Of a DNA stretch of 64,000 nucleotides, positions 1 to 7,543 are shown piece by piece; the first letter of the stretch is position 1, and the number at the start of each line of letters is the position of its first letter. The position numbers were made by a program, and so were the translations under genes. The stretch lies in the NCBI GenBank assembly GCA_020555865.1, contig JAJCJJ010000005.1, forward strand, positions 172,354-236,353, read 5' to 3'. The notes beneath the pieces were generated by a model. The model ran no database searches. It was given only the letters and a program-made list of their open reading frames with translations, and was not told where the DNA came from. Source of the stretch: a bacterium 210917-DFI.7.65 (GTDB lineage: Bacteria > Bacillota > Clostridia > Oscillospirales > Oscillospiraceae).

Positions 1-222
1 ATACATTTTTTCCCGCCTTTTCTGGCTTAAAAACTCATTGCGCAGCACCGTCGCCAGCCAGGCGCGCACACTGCCGCCGGCGCGATAGGACAGCAGCGCC
101 TTGGCAAAAGCATTCTGAACCAGATCCTCTGCCGCAGCCAGATCGCCGGTCAGGGAGCGCGCATACAGCAGCATGGGACGATACCAGCGCCGGTACAGCG
201 CCGAAAATTCTGAATGCTCCAC
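1..222 (-). CDS. ECF-type RNA polymerase sigma factor, N-terminal part (cut by window edge)
   Basis: The visible 74 codons encode sigma-70 region 2: an N-terminal helix with YRRWYRPMLLYARSLTGD, the core-binding AAEDLVQNAFAKAL stretch, and the VRAWLATVLRNEFLSQKRR segment that ends region 2 in extracytoplasmic-function sigma factors. The start is a GTG at 222, chosen because GGAGGGAG lies just upstream and no better start is in frame. The gene runs off the left edge, so region 4 and any anti-sigma gene cannot be seen. It is transcribed away from the ArsC-like gene's terminator. Family assignment is firm; the stimulus it answers to is unknown. Confidence 0.8.
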   Translation of the reverse strand, partial: MEHSEFSALYRRWYRPMLLYARSLTGDLAAAEDLVQNAFAKALLSYRAGGSVRAWLATVLRNEFLSQKRREKMY

Positions 223-297
223 GGCCGCTCCCTCCTTCCTCTACTTTGTAAACGCAGAAAGCTCCGTTTTGTGACAGCGCACAGCACACACGTTTTG

Positions 298-338
298 AAA
301 AAAGGACCGGAAAGCCATGCAGCTCTCAGGTCCTTTTT
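298..338 (-). terminator. Rho-independent terminator after the ArsC-like gene
   Basis: Stem AAAAGGACC/GGTCCTTTT with U-runs on both sides, just beyond the stop of the minus-strand gene ending at 355. Confidence 0.7.
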
Positions 339-354
339 CAGCATAGTTGGTTTT

Positions 355-702
355 TTATACGGTTTGCGCCCACTCCGCTTCTTGAAAGCCCACCAGCACA
401 AACCCGTCCCCAATCAGGATGGGACGCTTGACAAGCATCCCGTCGGTAGCCAGAAGCGCAAGCTGCTCTTCCTCGCTCATGGCGGGAAGCTTGTCCTTCA
501 GCTGCAGCGCTTTGTAAAGCTGGCCAGAGGTGTTGAAAAACTTTTTCAGCGGCAGGCCGCTGGCCTTCTGCCAAGCGCGCAATTCGTCCGCCGACGGACG
601 CTCCTCCTTGATGGGCCGCTCCGTATACGCCACGCCCCGCTGCTCCAGCCACTTCTGCGCCTTTTTGCAGGTGCTGCATTTGGAATAACAAAGAAATGTC
701 AT
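355..702 (-). CDS. ArsC/Spx-family thioredoxin-fold protein
   Basis: A 115-residue protein of the ArsC/Spx/YffB family. It starts with a beta strand and a CSTC motif (Cys9 and Cys12), the redox centre position of the family, and has the conserved LVKRPILI stretch near residue 90. Such proteins are either glutaredoxin-like reductases or, as in Spx, RNA-polymerase-binding regulators. The CxxC is compatible with both, and no ars genes are nearby to support arsenate reduction. The ATG at 702 follows GAAAGGAAGC. It lies 22 bp after the methylglyoxal-synthase-like gene on the same strand, so the two are probably cotranscribed. Confidence 0.75.
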   Translation of the reverse strand: MTFLCYSKCSTCKKAQKWLEQRGVAYTERPIKEERPSADELRAWQKASGLPLKKFFNTSGQLYKALQLKDKLPAMSEEEQLALLATDGMLVKRPILIGDGFVLVGFQEAEWAQTV

Positions 703-724
703 GGCCGATGCTTCCTTTCTCCTT

Positions 725-1135
725 TTACCAGGTATCCATATCGGACTGCATGGTGCGGCTGTTGATGCTGTGCCGCTCCAATCCGTGGATCAGCACTTCG
801 GCTGTGGCAATATTCGTGGCCAGCGGAACCATATACTCATCGCACAACCGCAGAAGATGCAGTTCGGTGGGGTCTTTTTCCTTTGCCTTCTGCGCATCCC
901 GAAAAAACAGCACCATATCGATGTCATGGCAAAACACGCTGGCGGCAATCTGGTGAACGCCGCCCTCCGATCCCGGAAGATAACAATTGACATGCAGCCC
1001 GGTCTGTTCCTCGATCCAGTTGCCGGTCACGCCGCTGGCGATCAGCCGGCATTTGCTCAAAACGCCTTCGTAAGCAATGCAGAATTGTGCCATCAGCTCT
1101 TTTTTGCTGTCGTGTGCGACAATGGCAATCGTCAT
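725..1135 (-). CDS. mgsA: Methylglyoxal synthase homologue with altered active site
   Basis: 136 residues matching the methylglyoxal synthase fold: the N-terminal IAIVAHDSKK, GVTGNWIEEQTGLHVN, FFRD and LATNIATAE blocks all align with the E. coli enzyme, which converts dihydroxyacetone phosphate to methylglyoxal. In the key loop, however, the usual SGPxGGDQQ reads PGSEGGVHQ, so the catalytic Asp (Asp71 in E. coli) is Val and the phosphate-contact Ser is Pro. The later PHxPD segment reads EKDPT, losing the conserved His98 and Asp101. The alignment is from memory of the family. By descent it is an MgsA homologue, but it may not make methylglyoxal. Confidence 0.7.
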   Translation of the reverse strand: MTIAIVAHDSKKELMAQFCIAYEGVLSKCRLIASGVTGNWIEEQTGLHVNCYLPGSEGGVHQIAASVFCHDIDMVLFFRDAQKAKEKDPTELHLLRLCDEYMVPLATNIATAEVLIHGLERHSINSRTMQSDMDTW

Positions 1136-1346
1136 GATGCTGATCTCCTTTTCTACAACCTAAATCCCTTTTCGTCCTTTTTCCTACTGTTTTTATTCTA
1201 TATTGAAATTCTTCACAAAGCAAGCCGTTTTTCCTATTTTTTCCTAAAAATGCGAAAAAATTCTGCACAAACGCATTTGTACAGAATTTCTTCCAACCGA
1301 ACCGATTCCAATGTCCCGAGGACTCCGCGGCCGCAGACCCCGTCTT

Positions 1347-1925
1347 TCACAGCTTCCAATACAAGCGGTTTTCACTGGCCACGGCACCCAGCAAAACATC
1401 GTGTTCCTGCGCCGCCGCCTGCGGCACACGCTGTGCTTCGTAGGCCAGCGCCAAAGAGAAAGCCCCGCAGCGGGCCAGATAGCGGTCGTAATATCCCGCG
1501 CCCATGCCGACGCGGCGGCAGGATGCATCAAAGGCTGCACAGGGCACCAGCACCAGATCCACATCCTCCGGTACCAGCAGACGGCAGCGCCCAGGGATCG
1601 GCGCGGGAATGCCATAGCGGCCCGGCGCCAACGCGTCCGCCGCCGCTGGCAGGGCCGCCTCCATATGCCCTTCCGCCAAGCACAACGGGTAGGCCACCGC
1701 TTTGCCCAGCCGGAAAGCCGCCGCGTCAATGGCAGCGGGATCGACCTCGCCGCCCACAGCACAATAGGACAGGATTGTCCGCGCCGCAGCAAACATGGGC
1801 AGCGCCAGCACCCGATCAGCAATGGCCGCATCAAAAGCAGTACGCTGCTGCACAGACAAAGCGCAGCGGCGGGCAATGCCCGCCGCACGCTGATATTCTT
1901 TTTCCTTTTGTACACCGGTATCCAT
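1347..1925 (-). CDS. 5-formyltetrahydrofolate cyclo-ligase
   Basis: A 192-residue protein that would convert 5-formyl-THF to 5,10-methenyl-THF using ATP, rescuing folate from its storage form. Diagnostic pieces are the N-terminal basic helix, the ILSYCAVGGEVDP block, VLVPCAAFD and the substrate/ATP loop RRVGMGAGYYDRYL followed by LALAYEAQ. The ATG at 1925 overlaps the stop of the upstream ABC ATPase gene as TGATG, so the two are translationally coupled; a TTG one codon earlier is less likely. Length and motif order are normal for the family. Why it rides with an amino-acid transporter is unclear. Confidence 0.85.
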   Translation of the reverse strand: MDTGVQKEKEYQRAAGIARRCALSVQQRTAFDAAIADRVLALPMFAAARTILSYCAVGGEVDPAAIDAAAFRLGKAVAYPLCLAEGHMEAALPAAADALAPGRYGIPAPIPGRCRLLVPEDVDLVLVPCAAFDASCRRVGMGAGYYDRYLARCGAFSLALAYEAQRVPQAAAQEHDVLLGAVASENRLYWKL

Positions 1926-2647
1926 CAAAGCACCTTGCTTAAAAATTCCCGAGTGCGCGGGTGCTGCGGATGGGCAAAAAACTCCTCCGGCGGGGCCTGC
2001 TCGGCGATCACGCCGCCGTCCATAAACAGTACGCGGGTGGCCACCTCCCGGGCAAAGCCCATCTCATGGGTCACCACCACCATGGTCATGCCCTCTTCCG
2101 CCAGTTCTTTCATCACTTCCAGCACCTCACCCACCATTTCAGGATCGAGGGCGGAGGTGGGCTCGTCAAAGAGCATCACCTCCGGGTGCATTGCCAGAGC
2201 GCGCACAATGGCAATGCGCTGCTTCTGGCCGCCGGAAAGCTGGCCGGGGTAAGCCCCCGCCTTATCGTCCAGCCCCACGCGCCTGAGCAGAGCGTGGGCC
2301 TCCTCCTCCGCCTCAGCCTTGCTCTTGAGTTTAAGCTTCACCGGAGCCAGGGTCATATTGTCCAGAATGGTCAGATTGTGAAACAGATTAAAGTGCTGGA
2401 ACACCATGCCCATTTTCTGGCGCATACGGTTGATGTCCACTTTGGGATCGGTGATCACAGTACCGTTGAACACAATCTGCCCGCTGCTCGGCTCTTCCAG
2501 CAGATTCAAACAGCGCAGAAACGTGGATTTTCCACTGCCGGAGGGACCAATCACCACGACTTTTTCCCCGCGGTCGATGTGTTCGTTGATGCCTTTGAGC
2601 ACTTCTACCGGCCCGAAACTCTTATGCAGATCTTTAACGTCGATCAC
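1925..2647 (-). CDS. Polar amino acid ABC transporter, ATP-binding protein
   Basis: A 240-residue ATPase of the GlnQ/HisP class. It has Walker [10 protein letters not shown], the signature LSGGQKQR, Walker [13 protein letters not shown] and the switch His in VTHEMGFA. It would energise uptake through the permease encoded just upstream. The start is a GTG at 2647, ten bases after AAAGGAGG, which gives the family length; the gene overlaps the end of the permease gene by 14 bp. The set (binding protein, permease, ATPase) is complete, but the substrate cannot be read from the ATPase. Confidence 0.92.
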   Translation of the reverse strand: MIDVKDLHKSFGPVEVLKGINEHIDRGEKVVVIGPSGSGKSTFLRCLNLLEEPSSGQIVFNGTVITDPKVDINRMRQKMGMVFQHFNLFHNLTILDNMTLAPVKLKLKSKAEAEEEAHALLRRVGLDDKAGAYPGQLSGGQKQRIAIVRALAMHPEVMLFDEPTSALDPEMVGEVLEVMKELAEEGMTMVVVTHEMGFAREVATRVLFMDGGVIAEQAPPEEFFAHPQHPRTREFLSKVL

Positions 2648-3410
2648 TTTGACGCAGCCTCCTTTCCAGAATCCCCAGCAGCCAGGTAAACAAAACCACC
2701 ACAATCAAATACAGGATCGCCGTGCCCACCAGCGGCATCATCGGCGCATAGGTTTTGGCATAGATCGCCTGAGCCGCATACAGCATTTCTTTTCCGCCGA
2801 TTACTGTAATCAGCGACGTATCCTTCAGCAGCGTAATAAACTCGTTGCCCAAAGCCGGCAGGATATTTTTAATCGCCTGCGGCACCACCACAAAGCGCAT
2901 TGTGATACTGTAGTTCAGCCCCAGGCTCCGCCCGGCCTCCATCTGTCCGGCATCCACGCTCATCAGGCCGCTGCGCACAATTTCCGCCACATACGCACCG
3001 GAGTTGATGCCCAGCGTCAGCGCACCCACCATGGCAAAATCGCGGCTGTGGCTGAAAATAACCAGGCTCATGATCAGCAGCTGCACCATCATGGGTGTAC
3101 CGCGGATGATAGTGGTATAGAGTTTGCAGACCGTGTTGATAATGCCCAGCACCATGCTGCGCTGTCCCACGCGCTGTTGATCATGCGCCGTGCGCAGCAC
3201 CGCCACCGCCACGCCCAGGATCACACCGATGATCAGAGCCATCACTGTGATCTGCAGTGTGCGGCCCAGTCCCTGCAGATACTGCATCCAGCGGTCGTTC
3301 AAAAGAAAGCTCTGATAAAAATTGACAAAAAATTCCTGCTGAAAGGGCAGATCCGCCCCCGCCTTGATTTGGCTGCTCCACAGCTCATACAGCTGCGCCC
3401 AATGTTCCAT
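2634..3410 (-). CDS. Polar amino acid ABC transporter, permease
   Basis: A 258-residue inner-membrane permease of the HisM/GlnP type. After a 60-residue N-terminal segment it has the first membrane helix with [27 protein letters not shown], the coupling-helix motif [23 protein letters not shown] that contacts the ATPase, and a final helix near the C terminus. The ATG at 3410 follows AGAGGAG; an upstream in-frame start would add 12 residues without a ribosome site. As a single permease gene it probably forms a homodimer. It follows the binding-protein gene after a terminator and a strong hairpin, which would keep permease expression below that of the binding protein. Confidence 0.92.
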   Translation of the reverse strand: MEHWAQLYELWSSQIKAGADLPFQQEFFVNFYQSFLLNDRWMQYLQGLGRTLQITVMALIIGVILGVAVAVLRTAHDQQRVGQRSMVLGIINTVCKLYTTIIRGTPMMVQLLIMSLVIFSHSRDFAMVGALTLGINSGAYVAEIVRSGLMSVDAGQMEAGRSLGLNYSITMRFVVVPQAIKNILPALGNEFITLLKDTSLITVIGGKEMLYAAQAIYAKTYAPMMPLVGTAILYLIVVVLFTWLLGILERRLRQSDRR

Positions 3411-3442
3411 GTTGTCTCTCCTCTCTCGTTTGCCTGGATGAT

Positions 3443-3496
3443 CCATCCGTTGACACGGGACAGCCTCCTGCGGTGCTGCCCTGTGTCAGCCGATGG
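3443..3496 (-). other. Long intercistronic RNA hairpin between binding-protein and permease genes
   Basis: Two 22-nt arms, beginning CCATCCGTTGACACGGG and ending in TGTCAGCCGATGG, pair with a few wobbles around a 10-nt loop. It lies in the minus-strand transcript between the terminator at 3512-3542 and the permease start. Likely roles are transcript protection or reduction of downstream expression (inference). Confidence 0.55.
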
Positions 3497-3511
3497 ATGC
3501 GCGGGACGACC

Positions 3512-3542
3512 GAAAAAAGGGCGGCTGACGCCGCCCTTTTTC
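3512..3542 (-). terminator. Terminator after the amino-acid-binding protein gene
   Basis: Stem AAAAAAGGGCGGC/GCCGCCCTTTTTT with a short TGAC loop, 22 bp after the stop of the binding-protein gene. Partial read-through would feed the permease and ATPase genes. Confidence 0.75.
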
Positions 3543-3563
3543 GCTTCTCCACAAGGGCCGGAA

Positions 3564-4406
3564 TTACTCCGCCTCGGCGGGAATGTACTTATCGATGATG
3601 GACTGGATGGTGCCGTCTGCCTGCAGCTCGGCCAGCGCGGTGTTCAGCGCATCCTGCAGCGCAGTGTTGCCCTTGGCCACGCCGATGGCATAGTCTTCGT
3701 TGGCAAACTCGGTATCCAGGATCTTCAGTCCGGGATTTGCCTTAACATACTCCTGCGCAGGCGCATTGTCGATCACCACACAGTCCGCCTGCCCATTCAT
3801 CAGAGCCTGCACAGCCGTGGCGCCGTCCTCATAACCGGTGACGGCATCTTCCCCGTAACCACCATTTTCAGGCGTGTCGGAGCAATAAATATAGCCGGTG
3901 GTGCCACGCTGGGTGCCGATCTTCTTGCCTTCCAAATCCTCAATGGTCTGGATATCAGAGTCCTCGGGCACGATGACCACCTGTACGCCGTTGGCATAAG
4001 AATCGGTAAAGTCCATATTCACCAGGCGCTCTTCGTTTACTGTAACGCCCGCCATGACCATGTCGCTCTTGCCGTTCTGCACAGCCAGCAACGCGCCGTC
4101 AAAGTCCATGTCGTCGATCACCAGTTCCAGGCCCAGCTTCTGGGCCAGCGCATAGGCGATCTCCACATCAATGCCCTCGTAGCCGGTGCCTTCATAGCCC
4201 TCGCCGTCGGAAACCAGCTCATAGGGAGGGAACTGAGCATTGGTGGACATGATCAGCTTGCCGCTTTCGATGGTGGTCAACGTGGCGCCTTCTTCACCGG
4301 AAGGCTCCGCGGTGCTCGACTCGGTGTTGCCGCCGCTGCCGCAGCCCGCCAGCAGGGTCGCGGTCAGAGCGCCGGCGCTCAGCAATGCCAAAAACTTCTT
4401 GTTCAT
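3564..4406 (-). CDS. Amino acid ABC transporter substrate-binding lipoprotein
   Basis: A 280-residue extracellular binding protein anchored as a lipoprotein: a charged N terminus and hydrophobic signal end in LLAGC, with Cys22 as the lipidated residue, followed by a Ser/Thr/Gly linker. The mature part is a family-3 solute-binding fold with FPPYE, the GIDVEIAYALAQKLG helix, and MAGVTVNEERLVNMDFTDSY, where the Arg normally holds the amino-acid carboxylate. The start is an ATG after AGAAAGGAAG. It has its own promoter and a leader with two hairpins, and it is the first gene of the transporter operon. The exact ligand is unknown. Confidence 0.9.
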   Translation of the reverse strand: MNKKFLALLSAGALTATLLAGCGSGGNTESSTAEPSGEEGATLTTIESGKLIMSTNAQFPPYELVSDGEGYEGTGYEGIDVEIAYALAQKLGLELVIDDMDFDGALLAVQNGKSDMVMAGVTVNEERLVNMDFTDSYANGVQVVIVPEDSDIQTIEDLEGKKIGTQRGTTGYIYCSDTPENGGYGEDAVTGYEDGATAVQALMNGQADCVVIDNAPAQEYVKANPGLKILDTEFANEDYAIGVAKGNTALQDALNTALAELQADGTIQSIIDKYIPAEAE

Positions 4407-4436
4407 AGAGAATCTTCCTTTCTGAAATCAAATCAT

Positions 4437-4484
4437 CGCTCTGCTTTGCAATGCAGAGCGAAAACGGCCGCCGGCCGTTTTCGG
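4437..4484 (-). promoter_or_regulatory. Tandem hairpins in the 5' leader of the amino-acid transporter operon
   Basis: Two adjacent perfect inverted repeats, GAAAACGGCC/GGCCGTTTTC and CGCTCTGC/GCAGAGCG, lie between the predicted promoter and the binding-protein start. The first is followed by TTTTC on the minus strand. They may act as an attenuator or stabiliser; no T-box or known riboswitch motif was recognised. Confidence 0.45.
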
Positions 4485-4501
4485 TTCCATCCAATAGCAA
4501 T

Positions 4502-4529
4502 ATTGTATCTGATTTTTTGTAAAGCGCAA
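4502..4529 (-). promoter_or_regulatory. Predicted sigma-A promoter of the amino-acid transporter operon
   Basis: TTGCGC, 16 bp, TACAAT on the minus strand, about 100 bp before the binding-protein start. Confidence 0.5.
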
Positions 4530-4637
4530 GAGGCAGAACCACTTTTTATGCAATATTTTTGTAAAATTTCCTATAACATATTGCCAAAAATGAATAAACT
4601 AGTGAATATTTATCCTTTATATACAAAAAATCTACCG

Positions 4638-4666
4638 TTGACAATTGCCTTTTCCCTTTAGATAAT
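4638..4666 (+). promoter_or_regulatory. Predicted sigma-A promoter of ung
   Basis: A near-consensus promoter: TTGACA, 17 bp, GATAAT, ending 29 bp before the ung ATG. Confidence 0.75.
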
Positions 4667-4695
4667 AGAGGATACGAAAGGATGTGATTGCTGCT

Positions 4696-5403
4696 ATGGA
4701 AAGTTGTGTACAGGAATTTCTTCAGCGCTCACCGCTGGATGCGCGCTGGGCGGCCCTGTTGGCAGAAGAGTTGGAACAGCCCTATTTCGCCGCATTGTGC
4801 CGGGCAGTCACGGCGCGCCGCGCCGCTGGGCCAGTTTATCCGCCGGAAGCAGACGTATTTTCCGCTTTTGCCCTGACGCCGCCAGAGCGGGTGCGCTGCG
4901 TTATTCTGGGACAGGATCCCTACCATGAGCCGGAACAGGCCCACGGCTTAGCCTTTTCCGTGCGCCCCGGCGTTCCGCTGCCCCGCAGCCTGCGCAATAT
5001 CTATAAAGAGCGTGAAGCCGATCTCGGCCTTCCCCCTGCGCAGACAGGCTGCCTGATCCCCTGGGCGCGCGCCGGTGTGCTGCTGATCAACACGGTACTC
5101 ACCGTGGATGCCGGCCAGGCCAACAGCCATGCAAAATTCGGCTGGCAGACCTTCACCGACGCGGTGTTCCGCATCCTCTGGCAGCTGCCCCAGCCGGTGG
5201 CCTTCGTGCTGTGGGGCAAGCAGGCCCAGATCAAACTGGAGCGAGCCATCGACGCCCCCGCCGGCGGGCCGCGGCTGGTCCATACTTCGGCCCATCCCTC
5301 GCCGCTGTCCGCCAAGCGCGGCTTTTTCGGCAGCCGGCCTTTCAGCCAGGTGGACGCCTTTCTGCGGGAGAACGGCGCAGTTCCCATCGGTTGGGTGCTT
5401 TGA
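4696..5403 (+). CDS. ung: Uracil-DNA glycosylase, family 1
   Basis: A 235-residue base-excision repair enzyme that removes uracil from DNA. The water-activating motif GQDPYH is at residues 72-77 (catalytic Asp74) and the DNA-intercalating motif HPSPLSAKRGFFG begins at His200; the uracil-pocket region INTVLTVDAGQANSH is also intact. The ATG at 4696 is preferred over a GTG four codons earlier because AAAGGA is too close to the GTG. Together with dut in the same window it keeps uracil out of DNA, although the genes are in separate units. Confidence 0.95.
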   Translation: MESCVQEFLQRSPLDARWAALLAEELEQPYFAALCRAVTARRAAGPVYPPEADVFSAFALTPPERVRCVILGQDPYHEPEQAHGLAFSVRPGVPLPRSLRNIYKEREADLGLPPAQTGCLIPWARAGVLLINTVLTVDAGQANSHAKFGWQTFTDAVFRILWQLPQPVAFVLWGKQAQIKLERAIDAPAGGPRLVHTSAHPSPLSAKRGFFGSRPFSQVDAFLRENGAVPIGWVL

Positions 5404-5427
5404 AGCGCAACTGCATGCCATATTTAT

Positions 5428-5456
5428 GTGACATTTTCCCGCAACTGTGCTATAAT
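5428..5456 (+). promoter_or_regulatory. Predicted sigma-A promoter of the PHP gene
   Basis: GTGACA, 17 bp, TATAAT, about 100 bp before the PHP start codon. Confidence 0.6.
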
Positions 5457-5562
5457 ACATTCAACATGCTTTGTACAGCGATGACAAAGTGAACCGCAGG
5501 CAGCGCAACGGCGTGCCGTGCCTGCTCCGCCTTTGCCCTGTCAGCACCAAAGGAGGCCGTCT

Positions 5563-6333
5563 ATGATCTACCGCGTCGATCTTCATGTGCATACCCTCCG
5601 GGGCAGCGCCGATCCGGCCCTGTGCCTGTCGGAACTGGTACGCGCCGCCCGGCAGGCCGGACTGGATGCCATTGCCATCACCGATACCGATTACTGCACC
5701 CCCGTGCCCATTGAGCTGCGCGGCGTGGTGCTGATCCCCGGCTGCGAAGTGAGTACCCTAGGCGGTTCGATTTTGGGCGTCTTCCTGGAGCGTCCTCTGG
5801 ACTTTGTCCGGCTGCGGCAGCACGGCCTGCCCACAGCAGATGAAACCGTACTGGAGATCCATCGCTGCGGCGGACTGGCCATTCTTGCCCACCCTTTTGC
5901 CCAAACAGACGCCAACCCCGCCCTGTTTCCCATTCGTCCCGATGCCGTGGAGACTGCGTGCGCCAGCGTTGTGCCCCCAAACAGCGCCGCTGGGCAGCGC
6001 GCTCTTCTGTGGGCCACGGAGCACCAGCGCCCCCGCGTGGGCGGCAGCAATGCCCGCTCCCCCCGAGAGCTGGGTACGGTTTACACGGAGATCTCCTGCC
6101 CCCGCCTATCCCGCGCTTTCCTGAAAGAAGCCCTGGACTTGGGCCGCTGCCGTCCCGTCTGCGTCCGCCCCGAAACCACGCCACAAAGCCGCCGGCCTTC
6201 TCCTGCCCGTGCCGGTAAAACGGCAGCCTCCGTTGTTAAGAGCGTCGCCGTGTTGGGTCTGTGCCGCCTGGGAGGATTGCTTCCTTTGCCCAGGCAGCCT
6301 AAAAAGCGCCCAGGAAAAAAGCCCCAAAAATAA
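5563..6333 (+). CDS. PHP-domain phosphoesterase
   Basis: A 256-residue protein of the polymerase/histidinol-phosphatase superfamily. It begins with the metal-binding DLHVHT motif, followed by the helix with LSELVRAARQAGLDAIAITDTD, the strand GCEVST and the later metal ligand in ILAHPFAQ. Members hydrolyse phosphoesters such as nucleotide or histidinol phosphates using two or three metals. The ATG at 5563 follows AAAGGAGG; an earlier in-frame start would add a proline-rich stretch. The last 60 residues are basic and low in complexity and are not part of the PHP core. The substrate cannot be assigned. Confidence 0.75.
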   Translation: MIYRVDLHVHTLRGSADPALCLSELVRAARQAGLDAIAITDTDYCTPVPIELRGVVLIPGCEVSTLGGSILGVFLERPLDFVRLRQHGLPTADETVLEIHRCGGLAILAHPFAQTDANPALFPIRPDAVETACASVVPPNSAAGQRALLWATEHQRPRVGGSNARSPRELGTVYTEISCPRLSRAFLKEALDLGRCRPVCVRPETTPQSRRPSPARAGKTAASVVKSVAVLGLCRLGGLLPLPRQPKKRPGKKPQK

Positions 6334-6375
6334 AACATGCTCCGGATGCCAATGGCACCCGGAGCATGTTTTTTC
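6332..6375. terminator. Bidirectional terminator between the PHP gene and dut
   Basis: Perfect stem AAACATGCTCCGG/CCGGAGCATGTTT between two convergent genes, with U-runs on the plus side. Confidence 0.75.
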
Positions 6376-6378
6376 ATC

Positions 6379-6819
6379 TCAGCAGCGGCCGGTGGAGCCG
6401 AAGCCGCCGCGGTCGGCGCCCTCCAAATGCTCCACTGTTTCAAAAAGAATCCGCGGCTGGTTTTCCACAATGCGAAACTGGCAGATCCGGTCCCCCTTCT
6501 CCACTACCGTATTTCGCGTAGCATACACTGGCATACGCCATTCGTCGTTGTCGCCGCAGTAACTTCCGTCGATCACACCCATAGAATTCGTCTGCAGAAG
6601 CCCCCAGGTCTTGAATGTACTGGAGCGCGGCACCACATGCGCCTCATACCCTGCGGGCAGCTCCATGGCAATTCCCAATCGGATCAGGCAGAACTCGCCC
6701 GCCTTCAATTCCACACGCTCAGCGGCGCGCAGGTCGATCCAGTCGGACTTTCCGTCAATGTAGCGCAGCCGTTCAATATCTTCTGAAAAATAACGGATTT
6801 TAATGATTGCCTGCCCCAT
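6379..6819 (-). CDS. dut: dUTP pyrophosphatase (trimeric dUTPase)
   Basis: A 146-residue enzyme that splits dUTP to dUMP and pyrophosphate. The five dUTPase motifs are present in order: [53 protein letters not shown] and the C-terminal arm RGGFGSTG that closes over the active site. The ATG at 6819 is chosen because GGGAGGAG lies upstream; a GTG seven codons earlier would sit on top of that site. It follows nrdG after 5 bp, so nrdG and dut form a nucleotide-supply unit. Confidence 0.95.
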   Translation of the reverse strand: MGQAIIKIRYFSEDIERLRYIDGKSDWIDLRAAERVELKAGEFCLIRLGIAMELPAGYEAHVVPRSSTFKTWGLLQTNSMGVIDGSYCGDNDEWRMPVYATRNTVVEKGDRICQFRIVENQPRILFETVEHLEGADRGGFGSTGRC

Positions 6820-6824
6820 GGGTT

Positions 6825-7352
6825 TTATGTCTCCTCCCACAGCACCGCGCTTCCGGCGCGCAGTGTTGTCTTCATATCAATAATACGCTGGTTTTCGCTG
6901 CCCCGGAAACGCAGGGACACGTTACGCTGCTCGGCCACGAAGGGGCCGTCCACCAGAACATCAATCTGCCGCAGCAGATCATCGGTCACCGCACAGCGGC
7001 CGCAGCCGCCCTCGGCCAAAATGTCTTCTTCAAGCACATTTCCTGTGAAGCACCAGATCGTCTTATGCGGATAGGCGGCGCGCACTTTTTTCAGCAGGGC
7101 AAGCACCGCCGGCTGGTTCTCCAGCTCAAAGGGTTCCCCTCCCAGCACCGTCAACCCATGGATATAGCCCGGCGCGAGCAGGCGCAGAATTTCCTGCTCC
7201 GTTTGTGCGGTAAACGGCTCTCCGAAGCTGAAATCCCAGGTTTCGGCGTTGAAACAGTCCTTACAGTGCCGGCGGCAGCCGGATACAAACAACGACACCC
7301 GCGTACCGGGACCGTTGGCGATGTCCACTTTTTTGATCTCGCCGTAATACAT
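6825..7352 (-). CDS. nrdG: Anaerobic ribonucleoside-triphosphate reductase activating protein
   Basis: A 175-residue radical SAM enzyme that installs the glycyl radical on NrdD. The cluster motif CRRHCKDC (CX3CX2C) is at residues 26-33, and VLGGEPFE is the SAM-contacting GGE motif. Length is standard for NrdG. The ATG at 7352 follows GAAAGGAGG. It lies downstream of nrdD on the same strand but is separated by a terminator and has its own predicted promoter, so it may be expressed both with and apart from nrdD. Confidence 0.95.
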   Translation of the reverse strand: MYYGEIKKVDIANGPGTRVSLFVSGCRRHCKDCFNAETWDFSFGEPFTAQTEQEILRLLAPGYIHGLTVLGGEPFELENQPAVLALLKKVRAAYPHKTIWCFTGNVLEEDILAEGGCGRCAVTDDLLRQIDVLVDGPFVAEQRNVSLRFRGSENQRIIDMKTTLRAGSAVLWEET

Positions 7353-7379
7353 GGCGCAGCCCTCCTTTCGCTTGTTTTT

Positions 7380-7408
7380 ATTGTATCATAAACGGCCGGT
7401 GGTGACAA
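7380..7408 (-). promoter_or_regulatory. Predicted promoter of nrdG-dut
   Basis: TTGTCA, 17 bp, TACAAT on the minus strand, about 30 bp before the nrdG start. Confidence 0.6.
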
Positions 7409-7499
7409 GCCGCGCCTTTGGCGAGGTTTTGCCTTGCCGAAAACAATAAATAGCCCCGCCCCGGCTATGCAAAGCAAAGAATGGCCTGCTTCTCCAAAT

Positions 7500-7530
7500 A
7501 CAAAAAAAGAGAGGGCCATGGCCCTCTCTT
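7500..7530 (-). terminator. Terminator after nrdD
   Basis: Perfect palindrome AAGAGAGGGCCATGGCCCTC (core, continuing symmetrically) followed on the minus strand by seven T residues, 14 bp after the nrdD stop. Confidence 0.8.
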
Positions 7531-7543
7531 CCCCTCTTTTCCG

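Noticed and set aside
355..702. Arsenate reductase in an arsenic resistance locus
   Set aside because: The fold fits ArsC/Spx, but no arsB, acr3 or arsR gene is nearby.
3423..4550. T-box or riboswitch upstream of the amino-acid transporter
   Set aside because: Hairpins are present but the T-box core sequence and other known aptamer motifs were not found.
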